DNA of 64,000 nt from Ostreococcus mediterraneus (Eukaryota; Chlorophyta; Mamiellophyceae; Mamiellales; Bathycoccaceae), in the NCBI GenBank assembly GCA_012295225.1, contig WMKK01000014.1:124001-188000 (forward strand). The letters run 5' to 3'. The position numbers and the translations under genes were made by a program. The stretch's first letter is position 1. Each line of letters opens with the position of its first letter. The notes under the pieces are model-generated. The model searched no databases. It was not told the origin of the DNA and saw only the letters and a list, made by a program, of their open reading frames with translations. Positions 9,981 through 18,458 of the stretch are shown in pieces.

Positions 9981-11315
9981 TTACAGCTCGTCGTTTTCGT
10001 CGTCGTCATCGTTGTGAATCGCGGCGAGAACCTTGGCCGCGCCCCGACTGAGCGACTCGTATTGCAACGCCAGGCCTTTATAATCGTGAAGCAACGCGGC
10101 GACATCGCCCACGGTCAAATCTTCAACCTTTGCGTACAAGAACTTGTACTCTGGGAGGGATAAATTACCCGCGACGTCGAGGGCGGTGAGTGCGGTGGCG
10201 CCCTCGGCTTCGATGTCCTCCGTCGTTCGCCACGGCACGCGCCGGCTCGAGCGACGCGTCGGCGTTGCGTCGGCGCGAGACGTCAGCGGTTGCGGCGTAT
10301 ACGGCTGTGCAGCTGTCTTGGTGCTGTTACTCGTGCCGCTGCTGCTCGTATGTTTTCCTAAAGCGTCTAACGCCGCGCTCATTTCCTCGACGGATATCGT
10401 TTGCGGCGGCGTGCGCGGTTCTTCTTTGGTGTCGTCAGCCTCGTCCTCTGCCTCGTCCTCGCTACTACTAGTGCTGCTGCTGCTGCTAAAATCTATGGGT
10501 TCTAAAACCCCAGCCTCGCGCATGACGCCATCAAACATCTCTTGATCGATGCCCGTGAACCCCGCCGCGGTGGCTTGCCCCAAGAATTGCACCGCGCTGA
10601 TTAGATTTGTAAAAAAGTACGCCGCCTCGGACACCAAGCGCGACTCGGCGCGAAAGCGCGTAATGTATTGTACGTTGCTTTCCAACTGCGGCGGGTTCGC
10701 GCGCAGCACGACGTAAATAAGCACGGGTAAAAAATCATCCGCACCACCATCTGAGCCTTGTCTCGTGGTGAGCGTGTTGTTGATGATTCGACACGTATTC
10801 AACACGCACACCAACTTGTCCCGAGGCGCTTTGAATTGATTAATCTTTCCGAGCTCACTCTCAGCGAGCGCCCAGCTCGCGGCGGCGTGCGACGTCTCAG
10901 CGATATCTAGATGTTTCGCTTCTATGAACGTGCGCAAGGCGGCGATGCGAGCGTGCAACGCGGCATCGCGCTCGGCGTCTCGAGCGCCGCGCCCAAACGT
11001 CTTGGCGTAGAGCTTGGTCATGATGTACTTTTCCAAACCTTCCCCGGATGCGTCGAGCTCAGCGGGCGTGCTACCTTTCCACGCTGGATGCGTCGCAAAC
11101 GATGCCTCGATGCGCGCTAAGAATGCTTGCACGGCGACGCCGTGTTTCTGCGCGCCTCCTCGAGACGCGCGCGCGTCGGCGTCGTCGGCGTCGGCGATGG
11201 ATGCGATAAACGTTTTAACTTCTCGCACCAACGACCCGGCGCTTTGTTGCCGCATCTTCTCCAGAAACGTTTGAAACGTCAATGGTGGTGGCGGTGGTGT
11301 CGGCGGCGTCGACAT
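9981..11315 (-). CDS. VPS9: VPS9-domain Rab5-type guanine nucleotide exchange factor
   Basis: 444 residues using the ATG at 11315; 15 further codons are open upstream. After a Pro-run the protein enters a helical bundle and a VPS9 domain at about residues 110-270, with the recognisable stretches KLVCVLNTCRIINNTL, DDFLPVLIYVVLRANPP and SEAAYFFTNLISAVQFL. VPS9 proteins load GTP on Rab5-class GTPases at endosomes. The C-terminal 170 residues are Ser/Glu-rich and unrecognised. The terminal NDEL resembles an ER retrieval signal, but the protein has no signal peptide and should be cytosolic. Divergent from nothing: RPP2 lies behind it on the same strand. Confidence 0.88.
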   Translation of the reverse strand: MSTPPTPPPPPLTFQTFLEKMRQQSAGSLVREVKTFIASIADADDADARASRGGAQKHGVAVQAFLARIEASFATHPAWKGSTPAELDASGEGLEKYIMTKLYAKTFGRGARDAERDAALHARIAALRTFIEAKHLDIAETSHAAASWALAESELGKINQFKAPRDKLVCVLNTCRIINNTLTTRQGSDGGADDFLPVLIYVVLRANPPQLESNVQYITRFRAESRLVSEAAYFFTNLISAVQFLGQATAAGFTGIDQEMFDGVMREAGVLEPIDFSSSSSTSSSEDEAEDEADDTKEEPRTPPQTISVEEMSAALDALGKHTSSSGTSNSTKTAAQPYTPQPLTSRADATPTRRSSRRVPWRTTEDIEAEGATALTALDVAGNLSLPEYKFLYAKVEDLTVGDVAALLHDYKGLALQYESLSRGAAKVLAAIHNDDDDENDEL

Positions 11316-11450
11316 TTTGTTGTTGTTAAAGAGGACGAGGCGCGTTCTGAAGATTTGCAAATGATTTTTTGTGTGTTGTCGTCATGTCAAAAGACTACTG
11401 AATCTGTCTATCTACGTCAACTTGGATGAAAGGCGGAGCCAAGAAGAAGA

Positions 11451-12214
11451 TTAATCGAAGAGATCAAAGTCCATGTCGGCTTCTTCTTCCTCTTCCTCCT
11501 CCGGAGCCGCGGCAGCGGCGGCGGCACCACCACCGGCGGCGCCGCCGGCGGCCGCCGGACCCGCGCCGCCAGACGGCACAGAGGCGAGCTTCTTGTTGCC
11601 TTCGGCAATCAATTCGGCAACATCCTTGCCTTCGATTTCCGCCATGAACGCGCTGAGCTTGGAGTCATCGACTTCAGCGGCGGCTGTTACATTAATTAAA
11701 AATACACGGGGCAGAGTCAGTATACACGCGTTTGTTTAGTAGCGCGTCCGTCGTCGCTTGTTCAAAAACGTCAACGTCGTCACGGTCATCGCATCCAAAA
11801 TCGCATCGCGAACGAGACGTACCACCCGCGAGGACAGCCTTAACATCAGCAGCAGAAGGGGATTCCTTGCCCGCAAGTTGCGCCTACGTCGTCACACAAC
11901 ACACACACCGTCAGTCACCATCATCACACCACGCGCACGCGACGAAAGCCCTAGCGCGATCCGACCCACACCGCGCGTGCGATCAACGCCGCATGCACCC
12001 TCGTACGACACCGCATCAACCGCCGAAATAGCGAATACTAAAACATCCACCATCATCGCACGCGTCACCACCACCGTCACATCCCCTCGCGCGCGTGCAC
12101 GTCGTCACACGTGCGCACACCACACCACCGCATAGGGATCCGCTGGCCCGCATCGCATCGCATCGCATCACGCGAGTGTGCACGCACCAAGAGGTAGGCG
12201 GCGACGTATTTCAT
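11451..12214 (-). CDS. RPP2: 60S acidic ribosomal protein P2, three exons
   Basis: Spliced from 12188-12214, 11823-11883 and 11451-11683, giving 106 residues. Exon 1 encodes MKYVAAYLL, exon 2 [20 protein letters not shown], exon 3 continues from [19 protein letters not shown] to an Ala/Gly hinge and the acidic tail ending DMDFDLFD, the P-stalk signature that recruits elongation factors. Intron 1 (11884-12187) opens GTGCGTG and has GACTGACGG before TAG; intron 2 (11684-11822) opens GTACGTC and has ATACTGACTC before CAG. Phases match at both joins. These two introns are a useful local reference for splice signals. Head to head with the gene at 12483. Confidence 0.93.
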
Positions 12215-12482
12215 TGTATCGTAGTGTGTGTGTGTGTTCTGTGTATTCGAAGCCGAGGATCTGTGTATTCGATCCTGCCTTAGCCGGGTGAGAGAGCAAA
12301 CGAACGTGTGCACGAGAGGCGGATGCGACGGCGCGCGCGGCGAGGTCGCGGTGTGATGTGATACATTGGTGGCGTCATCTCGCGACGCCCATCGCGAGGC
12401 GATCGCGCGCGCGTCGCGCGACACAGGAGGTCGCCGCGGTCGGCGTGGTCGACGCATCGTCATCGACACAGACTATCGTTCG

Positions 12483-12686
12483 ATGTCCAACGGCGGCGGG
12501 TGGTTCTACCGCGCGATGCACCGCGAGCCGGTGGTGATGTGGTCGTGCATGATCGGCGCCCTGGGGTTGGCGCTGCCGCTCGTGGTGCCGCGCGATGCGT
12601 TCGGGGGGGAGCCGACGACGGTGCGGGCGCCGCCGAGCGCGGCGGCGGTGGTGCGGGCGTTGAAGCCGCAACAGGGTGGGACGTGA
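12483..12686 (+). CDS. Small single-pass protein, possible complex I subunit NDUFA3/B9
   Basis: 67 residues. A short N-terminus (MSNGGGWFYRAM) leads into HREPVVMWSCMIGALGLALP, one hydrophobic segment preceded by an acidic residue and a proline. This resembles the start of NDUFA3 (the B9 subunit of mitochondrial complex I), whose N-terminus reads [20 protein letters not shown] in mammals. The C-terminal 35 residues are Pro/Ala-rich and do not help. An in-frame open stretch continues upstream to 12366 but has no conserved look. The complex I assignment is tentative; it could be another small mitochondrial membrane protein. It shares a 268-bp promoter with RPP2. Confidence 0.55.
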   Translation: MSNGGGWFYRAMHREPVVMWSCMIGALGLALPLVVPRDAFGGEPTTVRAPPSAAAVVRALKPQQGGT

Positions 12687-12885
12687 GCGCCACGGTCGAT
12701 GCGTAGAGAGACGGAGAGCGCGCACGCCGAGAGCGCGAGCGCGCGCGAGAGAGACGGAGAGAGTCATCGTGTAATAATTAGTCGAATCGTATGTAGTGTA
12801 CTCGAACGTGCGTGGTGTGTGTGCGCGTGCGCGTGTTCGCGCGTGCGTGCGTTGTGTCGTGATGTGGTGCGTCGTGCGCTCGCAT

Positions 12886-12911
12886 CCGCATCCGCATCCG
12901 CATCCGTCGCA
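12886..12911. repeat. Short tandem repeat, CATCCG hexamer
   Basis: Four to five copies of gcatcc/catccg in a row just upstream of the first promoter-motif copy of the repeat island. Confidence 0.7.
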
Positions 12912-12960
12912 CGCGTCGTCGTACGTGCGCCACGCGTTCTCGCGAATCATCATAAATAAA

Positions 12961-12978
12961 TACCCATAACTTTTCACA
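12961..12978 (+). promoter_or_regulatory. Conserved 18-bp upstream motif, copy 1
   Basis: TACCCATAACTTTTCACA, identical to the motif ahead of both intron-bearing tRNA genes. No recognised RNA gene follows it. Confidence 0.5.
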
Positions 12979-13221
12979 GTGGCCCCGTTGGGCAGGTAGA
13001 AAGGCGTGTTGATGTATTCGTACGACAGGTAGAAAGGCGCGTTGATGTATTCATACGCACTCGGGAGGCTTTCACGCTTTCCTTTTTTTTACCTTCGTTC
13101 GCTTTGGCGCGTGTGTGTCACGCGCAAACTTCTATCACGCCTCCCGGATGGACTTCACTCCGAANGCATTCATGGGGACAAAAACTCAACGTACACAGAG
13201 ACGCGAATCATCATAAATAAA

Positions 13222-13239
13222 TACCCATAACTTTTCACA
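13222..13239 (+). promoter_or_regulatory. Conserved 18-bp upstream motif, copy 2
   Basis: Same 18-mer as copy 1. About 70 nt downstream lies gattttttcag followed by a stem gccttcg...cgaaggc (13324-13349), reminiscent of a small-RNA 3' hairpin, but no known RNA family is recognised. Confidence 0.5.
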
Positions 13240-13489
13240 GTGGCCCCGTTGGGCAGGTAGAAAGGAGTTTATCGCGGAGTTATTCCATGTATCCTCCATA
13301 TTTTGATCGATTTGATTTTTTCAGCCTTCGGCAGCGTACGGACGAAGGCGCGGAGAAGAAGAAGGAATTCGCCGTCTCGCGAATGTAACGCCCGTAGCTT
13401 CTATCACGCCTCCCGGATGGACTTCACTCCGAACGCATTCATGGGGACAAAACTCAACGTACACAGAGACGCGAATCATCATAAATAAA

Positions 13490-13507
13490 TACCCATAACT
13501 TTTCACA
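13490..13507 (+). promoter_or_regulatory. Conserved 18-bp upstream motif, copy 3, ahead of tRNA-Thr
   Basis: TACCCATAACTTTTCACA followed by aGGAACCC, ending 75 bp before the tRNA-Thr start. The tRNA-Tyr gene has the same 18-mer followed by gGGAACCC, ending 96 bp ahead. Candidate external promoter element for these two tRNA genes. Confidence 0.6.
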
Positions 13508-13581
13508 AGGAACCCGTGTCGCGCCTGGACGATGACTTAAAACACCTCCGAATCTCATAACACATACTCTGTGTCGTATAC

Positions 13582-13766
13582 GCCTTCATAGCTCAGTTGG
13601 TAGAGCGCGCCCTTCGTAAGGGTGAGGCCCCGTGTTCAAACCACGGTACGTCCAATGTGTTCGACTGTGATGACGCGCCTCGGTGATACGTGGCGTACGG
13701 CACGTACGATGCACCGACGAACGCGTACTGACGGGGACTGGTTTCCACATCGTTCAGGTGAGGGCA
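13582..13766 (+). tRNA. tRNA-Thr(CGT) with a GT-AG intron in the T stem
   Basis: Exons 13582-13645 and 13758-13766. Acceptor GCCTTCA pairs with TGAGGGC (one G-U pair), D stem GCTC/GAGC, anticodon stem CGCCC/GGGTG around loop TTCGTAA (anticodon CGT), T stem CCGTG/CACGG, discriminator A. The T stem's last base, the 3' acceptor strand and the discriminator are separated from the rest by 112 nt (13646-13757) that begin GTACGT, contain ACTGAC 26 nt before the end, and end CAG. Without removing this intron there is no 3' acceptor strand. There is no intron at the usual 37/38 site. A T5 run follows at 13796. Confidence 0.85.
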
Positions 13767-13795
13767 AGACTAAAAACATAAAAACATGAAAAGAC

Positions 13796-13800
13796 TTTTT
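13796..13800 (+). terminator. Likely RNA polymerase III terminator of tRNA-Thr
   Basis: First run of five T residues, 30 nt after the tRNA 3' end; the 112-nt intron contains no run of four T. Confidence 0.55.
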
Positions 13801-13989
13801 CCTTTTGAATTATCAGTGTTAGAAGACGTCAAGCCGTATGATCAAAATGCAACCTAGAGTACGAGTGCTAGTAGTCACGGCGCCCATGGACACTTATTTT
13901 TAGTAGCCGAGACGGTTGGCGTCACGGTCGAGGCATCGCCGCGCGTTCGACACGACATCACGGCAGAGTGCGACGCGCCACGCGCAGCG

Positions 13990-15936
13990 ATGGATTTGAG
14001 TCGGCCATTCTACGACTCGAATATCGAGGCTTTACGCGTCAACGTCGATGGGACGTACGACAAAGTACGTCTCGGAGAGTTGCGCGTGGGCGATGTCGTC
14101 ATGACGGCGGATGCCCGAGGCGGTGTTCGAGCCTCGCGCGTGACGAACGCCCAAACCATTCGTCAGCGGACGAAATGGTTTGTGGCGGACGTTGCTGGGT
14201 ATGAGCAACTCAACCCAACAGGTACGTCAGGTACGTATCGGACCCTTGCCGACGGCATCGCCGTCGGCGTCCACTCGCATGTTTTAAATGCTCACCCTAT
14301 GCCCGTCACGAAGATTTTCAGTGACGGTGCAAAAATCGCAGGAGAATTGGAAATTGTTGGCGGAGCGAGAAAGAAGATTGTAACGGCTGAAGGACTCGTC
14401 CATTCGCAGGCGTACAAGTGGTTCATTTGTGCGGGACACTTCGAAAACGAAGACTACGATAAAATGGAAATGTACGCGCGGGTTCTTAGGCAAGCTGTTC
14501 GTCCACTTGGCCCTGGGTACACAGTCAAAGTGCTACGTGGTGGTCGAAATCAAGTCCTCGTGAAATTTCGCGACGAGCAGGAGGTTTCAATTCCCATCGG
14601 CCCGGATTCCAATCACAAGTTGAATGGAATCGATGTGCGTGTTGAGCATGGAAACGGATGGAAATACTTGCGAAGACGCCAAGATGTGGACGACGTACTC
14701 GAGATTTTTGCACGCGAGCATAGCGCGGCCGCCACATGGCGTAGTGTGCGCGACCTGCTAGCGGAACGAGCGACGGTAGACGCGCAACAAGTTGTCACTG
14801 TAGCGGATGTCCAAGCTGACCAAAGTTGGCAGCTCAAACCGTTTCGATTGGATGTCCTTTTAGATAGATTGATATTCGAACGCGATGGTAAATCGATTCC
14901 ACACGCTTTCATGACGGTCGGTGACATCACGAAGATCGGCGAGAATGTCAGGCTAGATGCGGATATTGATAAATGGGCGCTTGGTCTGTGGTTTGGTGAT
15001 GGGTTCGCCGGGAGATCGGAGTTTTCGATCGGTCTCCCTACGGACACCACAGCCGTTCAAGTGCCAACGATCGGGCGCATGCAGAGATACATAGCAGATC
15101 GCGCATTCGATCGTGATAACCAAACGGCCGAATTTGTGTTGCTTTTGCAGAGACTTGGGAAATTGTGCGATGCACATGATGCGGAGATCGTACTCATGGT
15201 CGACGAGCGGGAAACTCTGGGTAAAAAGAGCATGCAAGTTAGATTACGTCGTCGCGGTGCATTCGAAGGCGACCCGAGCGTAATACGCAGTATTCTCAAA
15301 CGCCTCCGTCTTGCGTCAGTCTATGCCAACAAGGAAATAAACGCAGAGGCGTTCGCGACTTTCATGAAGTGGGATAAAGTCGCATCATTGTCATTCGCCG
15401 CGGGCGTGATTGATGCTGATGGATCGGGTCCGAAAGTGTCCCGATCTTTGCTGGGCATAAGTATGGCCCAAAGCTTACGCGCCGGGCATAAGAATATCGT
15501 GATTGCGTTCGCGTTTATGACCGCCCAGTATGGATTCGACGCGAGACTGGGTTTGCGCATCATTGAAGATCAACCACCGGAGTACTTCGCCACGGCGGAA
15601 GCGCGCCGCGAAGACAATGAACGCCGTGCTCAAATGACGGATGCACAAAGGCACCAAGAATATCGCTCCCGTCATGGTATTAGACTGATGACCACGATGA
15701 GTACTGTCATACAAGGAGCACAAATGTCTCAACTGCCACTCGCGGTGGAGACGAAACGTGACGTGGATCGCGATGTCGCGTTTCGTGGTATCAGCCTTTT
15801 GGCTTTTACCTGCGTTGACGGTGGCATGCGTCAAACGACGTTTATCGATCTGGATGGCGCGTACAACATCGTGACCGCGCACGGATTTGCGCTCGGCGTT
15901 GGAAATGATTTTTCGCCCATCAAAATCGATAGGTGA
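13990..15936 (+). CDS. Free-standing Hint-LAGLIDADG homing endonuclease, HO/VMA-intein-like
   Basis: 648 residues. The N-terminal part resembles the first Hint (intein splicing) block: NVDGTYDKVRLGELRVGDVV then MTADARGG. Two LAGLIDADG motifs follow in the middle, WALGLWFGDG near residue 330 and FAAGVIDADG near residue 470, each with the acidic catalytic residue. The C-terminus (FRGISLLAF, then DLDGAYNIV and ALGVGND) resembles intein blocks F and G. There is no flanking host protein, and the usual first Cys is not present, so it should not splice; yeast HO is a known case of such a domesticated or free form. The gene looks whole. GC content appears lower than in its neighbours, hinting at transfer. 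Confidence 0.85.
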   Translation: MDLSRPFYDSNIEALRVNVDGTYDKVRLGELRVGDVVMTADARGGVRASRVTNAQTIRQRTKWFVADVAGYEQLNPTGTSGTYRTLADGIAVGVHSHVLNAHPMPVTKIFSDGAKIAGELEIVGGARKKIVTAEGLVHSQAYKWFICAGHFENEDYDKMEMYARVLRQAVRPLGPGYTVKVLRGGRNQVLVKFRDEQEVSIPIGPDSNHKLNGIDVRVEHGNGWKYLRRRQDVDDVLEIFAREHSAAATWRSVRDLLAERATVDAQQVVTVADVQADQSWQLKPFRLDVLLDRLIFERDGKSIPHAFMTVGDITKIGENVRLDADIDKWALGLWFGDGFAGRSEFSIGLPTDTTAVQVPTIGRMQRYIADRAFDRDNQTAEFVLLLQRLGKLCDAHDAEIVLMVDERETLGKKSMQVRLRRRGAFEGDPSVIRSILKRLRLASVYANKEINAEAFATFMKWDKVASLSFAAGVIDADGSGPKVSRSLLGISMAQSLRAGHKNIVIAFAFMTAQYGFDARLGLRIIEDQPPEYFATAEARREDNERRAQMTDAQRHQEYRSRHGIRLMTTMSTVIQGAQMSQLPLAVETKRDVDRDVAFRGISLLAFTCVDGGMRQTTFIDLDGAYNIVTAHGFALGVGNDFSPIKIDR

Positions 15937-16131
15937 TGATTACAGTAATTTTTGTAATGAAATTTTGTCATGAAATGAAGCTTTACGTCACTGCGCGGCA
16001 TCCACGCGTCACCATGTGAGCGCCTTTTGGATGAAAAAATTTCGATAATCATTACAGTAAACAATAACAGCATTATTAAGCAATATTTCAATAAAGATCA
16101 TATCACGTTTCTTGTTAGCGCGCGATCAAAC

Positions 16132-16932
16132 TCAGTTCAACGGGGTCCAGGTCCCGGCGCGTTCATTGGCACAGATGGACACGCGTGAGCGCACCCATGT
16201 GAACGCAAATCCGAGATTGGTTTCCCAAATAATCACTTCTTCGACGACGTTTCGTACCCACGTCTGCGCCTGAGCACTATTCTCGAACGTGGCACGTTGG
16301 ACATCATTGTTGTCTTCGAGGACGAACGCTGCGCGTACGCATTCCGCACGTGCTTGCGCACGCTCCTCGATGCTACGGGACTTGATATCGTTCGCGTCTT
16401 CTTCATTCTCTTCAGACAAGAATTTATTCAATTCCTCATCAGACGTGGAATAGTTCGCACTCCTTTTCGCACGCAGTGTCACGTCGCCGTTTCGAGAGAT
16501 TGCCACGCGCCCGACATAACCACCAGAGCTGAAATGCGCTTTGCGCATGTGCGCGAGCTCAAGCGCATGTGCTTGATCGGTGCATTGAAATCTCGGTAAT
16601 CGCCTTGGTTCCATCCATGGGCGAAATAAGTCGCTGAGTGGCGTTCCTCCACGACCCCAGAAGCACGTGAGATCCGTGAAAACTGGTGTCAATTGGTCGC
16701 GTAATCTCCAACAGCTCACGCGCGCTGTCCCCATCGGCGCATCATACGCTTCCATGCGCACGAGAGGCGTGTTGAACTTTATACGCACCTGTGTTTCGTC
16801 GGATAAGACGACTTGAATTCCATCGATCGTCGCCATGATCGGCTCTCCATTCTCCACCGTCAGCGTCTGCACCTCGCGCCACTCGCCGTCGGCGCACGCG
16901 ACGGCGATGCTGGCAAAGATGGCGCGAGGCAT
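16132..16932 (-). CDS. Hypothetical protein, no recognised domain
   Basis: 266 residues from an ATG at 16932. The first half looks like beta-rich globular sequence (MPRAIFASIAVACADGEW..., a Trp/Arg/Pro-rich centre), the middle has an acidic, Ser-rich linker with SEENEEDANDIKSRSIEE, and the end returns to a globular Trp-containing segment. No motif is recognised. It converges with the homing endonuclease gene (195 bp between stops) and, like it, appears less GC-rich than the surrounding genes, so the two may have arrived together; that is an inference. Coding status rests on length and composition. Confidence 0.6.
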   Translation of the reverse strand: MPRAIFASIAVACADGEWREVQTLTVENGEPIMATIDGIQVVLSDETQVRIKFNTPLVRMEAYDAPMGTARVSCWRLRDQLTPVFTDLTCFWGRGGTPLSDLFRPWMEPRRLPRFQCTDQAHALELAHMRKAHFSSGGYVGRVAISRNGDVTLRAKRSANYSTSDEELNKFLSEENEEDANDIKSRSIEERAQARAECVRAAFVLEDNNDVQRATFENSAQAQTWVRNVVEEVIIWETNLGFAFTWVRSRVSICANERAGTWTPLN

Positions 16933-18458
16933 TTAAAAAATTAACCAACCAGATGCTGCGCTATACAAACACAAAAGGTTAGTTTCAAGATACGTGTCGT
17001 TCTCAGCACGTTCACTTCCCACCACGTAGCCTCTTGCATGCACGTACAAGAAGTCCGATGCCCATCGTCACCACCACCACCACCGCCACAATCGCCGAGA
17101 CGACGGACGACGGTTCGAACCGTCTCCGTTCACGCGGCGACGCGGCGACGCAAGGTGGGACCCCTATTCACGTCGAATATAACGTACCTTAAATTTAGTG
17201 TAATGTCCACGCGTAGTGTCCGTGCGCAGTGTTCGCGCGTCGCGTTATGACGTGCGCGTGCATCGCGATGTGTGACGTGTGGTGCGAGCGCCCACAGCGC
17301 GCGATACGTTCAAGCCACGCGAGCGATGAGGCCAAGGCAATTGCGCTGCGCGGCAGAATACAAGGTATAGCGCGCGCATAATGTGATTGCCATCCATCGA
17401 ATGCGTTGTAACACTTGCGACGTGCGGCATCGTGCGCGCTGTTTGCACTGAGCGCGTCACGCGTCGCGCGTCGTTCGCGCGTGTCGTTCGCGCGCCGGCG
17501 TCGCGGCACTCAGATGCAGGCTAGTCCGTATTGTGGTCATTCAGAGCCCACGTGTTAAACTGACAATGAATCGAATCGCCAACGATCGTCAGCAAGCTGC
17601 TAGTGTGGCCTCGCCAGTCGCCAAATCGCAGTTCTTGACGGTTATCTATTCGTATCGCGCTGGTTCGAGGACGGAATAATCACGCCATCGTTCCCGACAC
17701 CTTAGCCTGGTCGAAACCTGATTTTCAAAGAAACGCACGTACGGTGACATGTCACCCATGAATTTCATGCAACTTACCAGCAACACGCACGCACATCATA
17801 AAAATATCAACTGGAACCCGTCTGGAACTTTTCTTCGCGCACGACCGCACGCGCGACGGCGTTTATTGCGAGAACGTGCCCCCAACAGGGAAGAACATCT
17901 GGCGCGCCATGACCGACGTCGTTCTCGCCGCCGACGCCAGTTCACGGCAGCGTCGATGCACTCAAGGGTGATAACCGTAAAGGTTCATCGCTATACGCGC
18001 CGCACGGGTGCATTCGCATCGGCGTCGGTGCATCCGCGTCGCGTTTTGACATGCCTGGTCGAAACCTCCAGAGGCGCTCTTCTGTTCGGGACAACTGTTC
18101 CAACGCGCGCGCGAGGATGGGTATCCGTACACGCGGGTGTTGTGACAATAATCGGACATGTGGTGCGTGGTTATGCGACTCATCGATGGGCACGATACTT
18201 TTTTAATTTTAAGCGTATCATTTTTATTTTTGATGGTTTTATAAACATAAAAACATTTACCGTACACGTGATAATACTTTAATGTACACAATACGTGATG
18301 CTGGATCACACATGTCCTCCAGTCAAAAACGACCTTTTGTCACGCGGTTGGGTGTTGTCGTTGGATTTCGCGTTGGATTCGCGCCCGCGTGTGCGCCCCG
18401 CAGTGCGCGCCGCGCGCCGGTGAACGTGAACGGTCGCACACCCAACCCACCTCGAACG
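16933..18458. other. Gene-poor stretch of 1.5 kb
   Basis: No convincing gene. A 534-bp open frame at 17749-18282 has Arg/His-rich, low-complexity translation and is not believed. A 15-mer, gcctggtcgaaacct, occurs twice (near 17705 and 18052). The right end (18190-18300) is AT-rich and probably promoter of the next gene. Confidence 0.5.

Larger units (their letters stand above)
12944..13507 (+). repeat. Tandem repeat island, three copies of a promoter-like block with period about 265 bp
   Basis: A block reading gaatcatcataaataaa then TACCCATAACTTTTCACA occurs at about 12944, 13205 and 13473. Copies 1 and 2 are followed by gtggccccgttgggcaggta and gaaagg; copies 2 and 3 are preceded by a shared ~75-bp block from ttctatcacgcctcccggat to acacagagacgcg (about 13128-13203 and 13398-13473). 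The segments between the shared blocks differ. The third copy lies 75 bp ahead of tRNA-Thr. One N (13165) falls inside. The arrangement suggests duplication of a small transcription unit. Confidence 0.8.

Noticed and set aside
9981-10020. C-terminal NDEL of the VPS9 protein as an ER retrieval signal
   Set aside because: No signal peptide or membrane anchor; VPS9 exchange factors act in the cytosol on endosomes.
12366-12977. Long minus-strand frame (about 200 residues) across the RPP2/NDUFA3-like promoter and the repeat island
   Set aside because: Translation is Arg/His/Thr low complexity, overlaps better genes and begins inside the repeated 18-bp motif.
13582-13660. Reading tRNA-Thr as an uninterrupted but defective tRNA or pseudogene
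   Set aside because: The contiguous 3' flank TACGTCC does not pair with GCCTTCA, while the distant TGAGGGC does, and removing a GT-AG intron restores every stem; tRNA-Tyr repeats the pattern independently.
17749-18282. 177-residue plus-strand ORF
   Set aside because: Arg/His-rich, no conserved look, ends in AT-rich promoter-like sequence; treated as chance.
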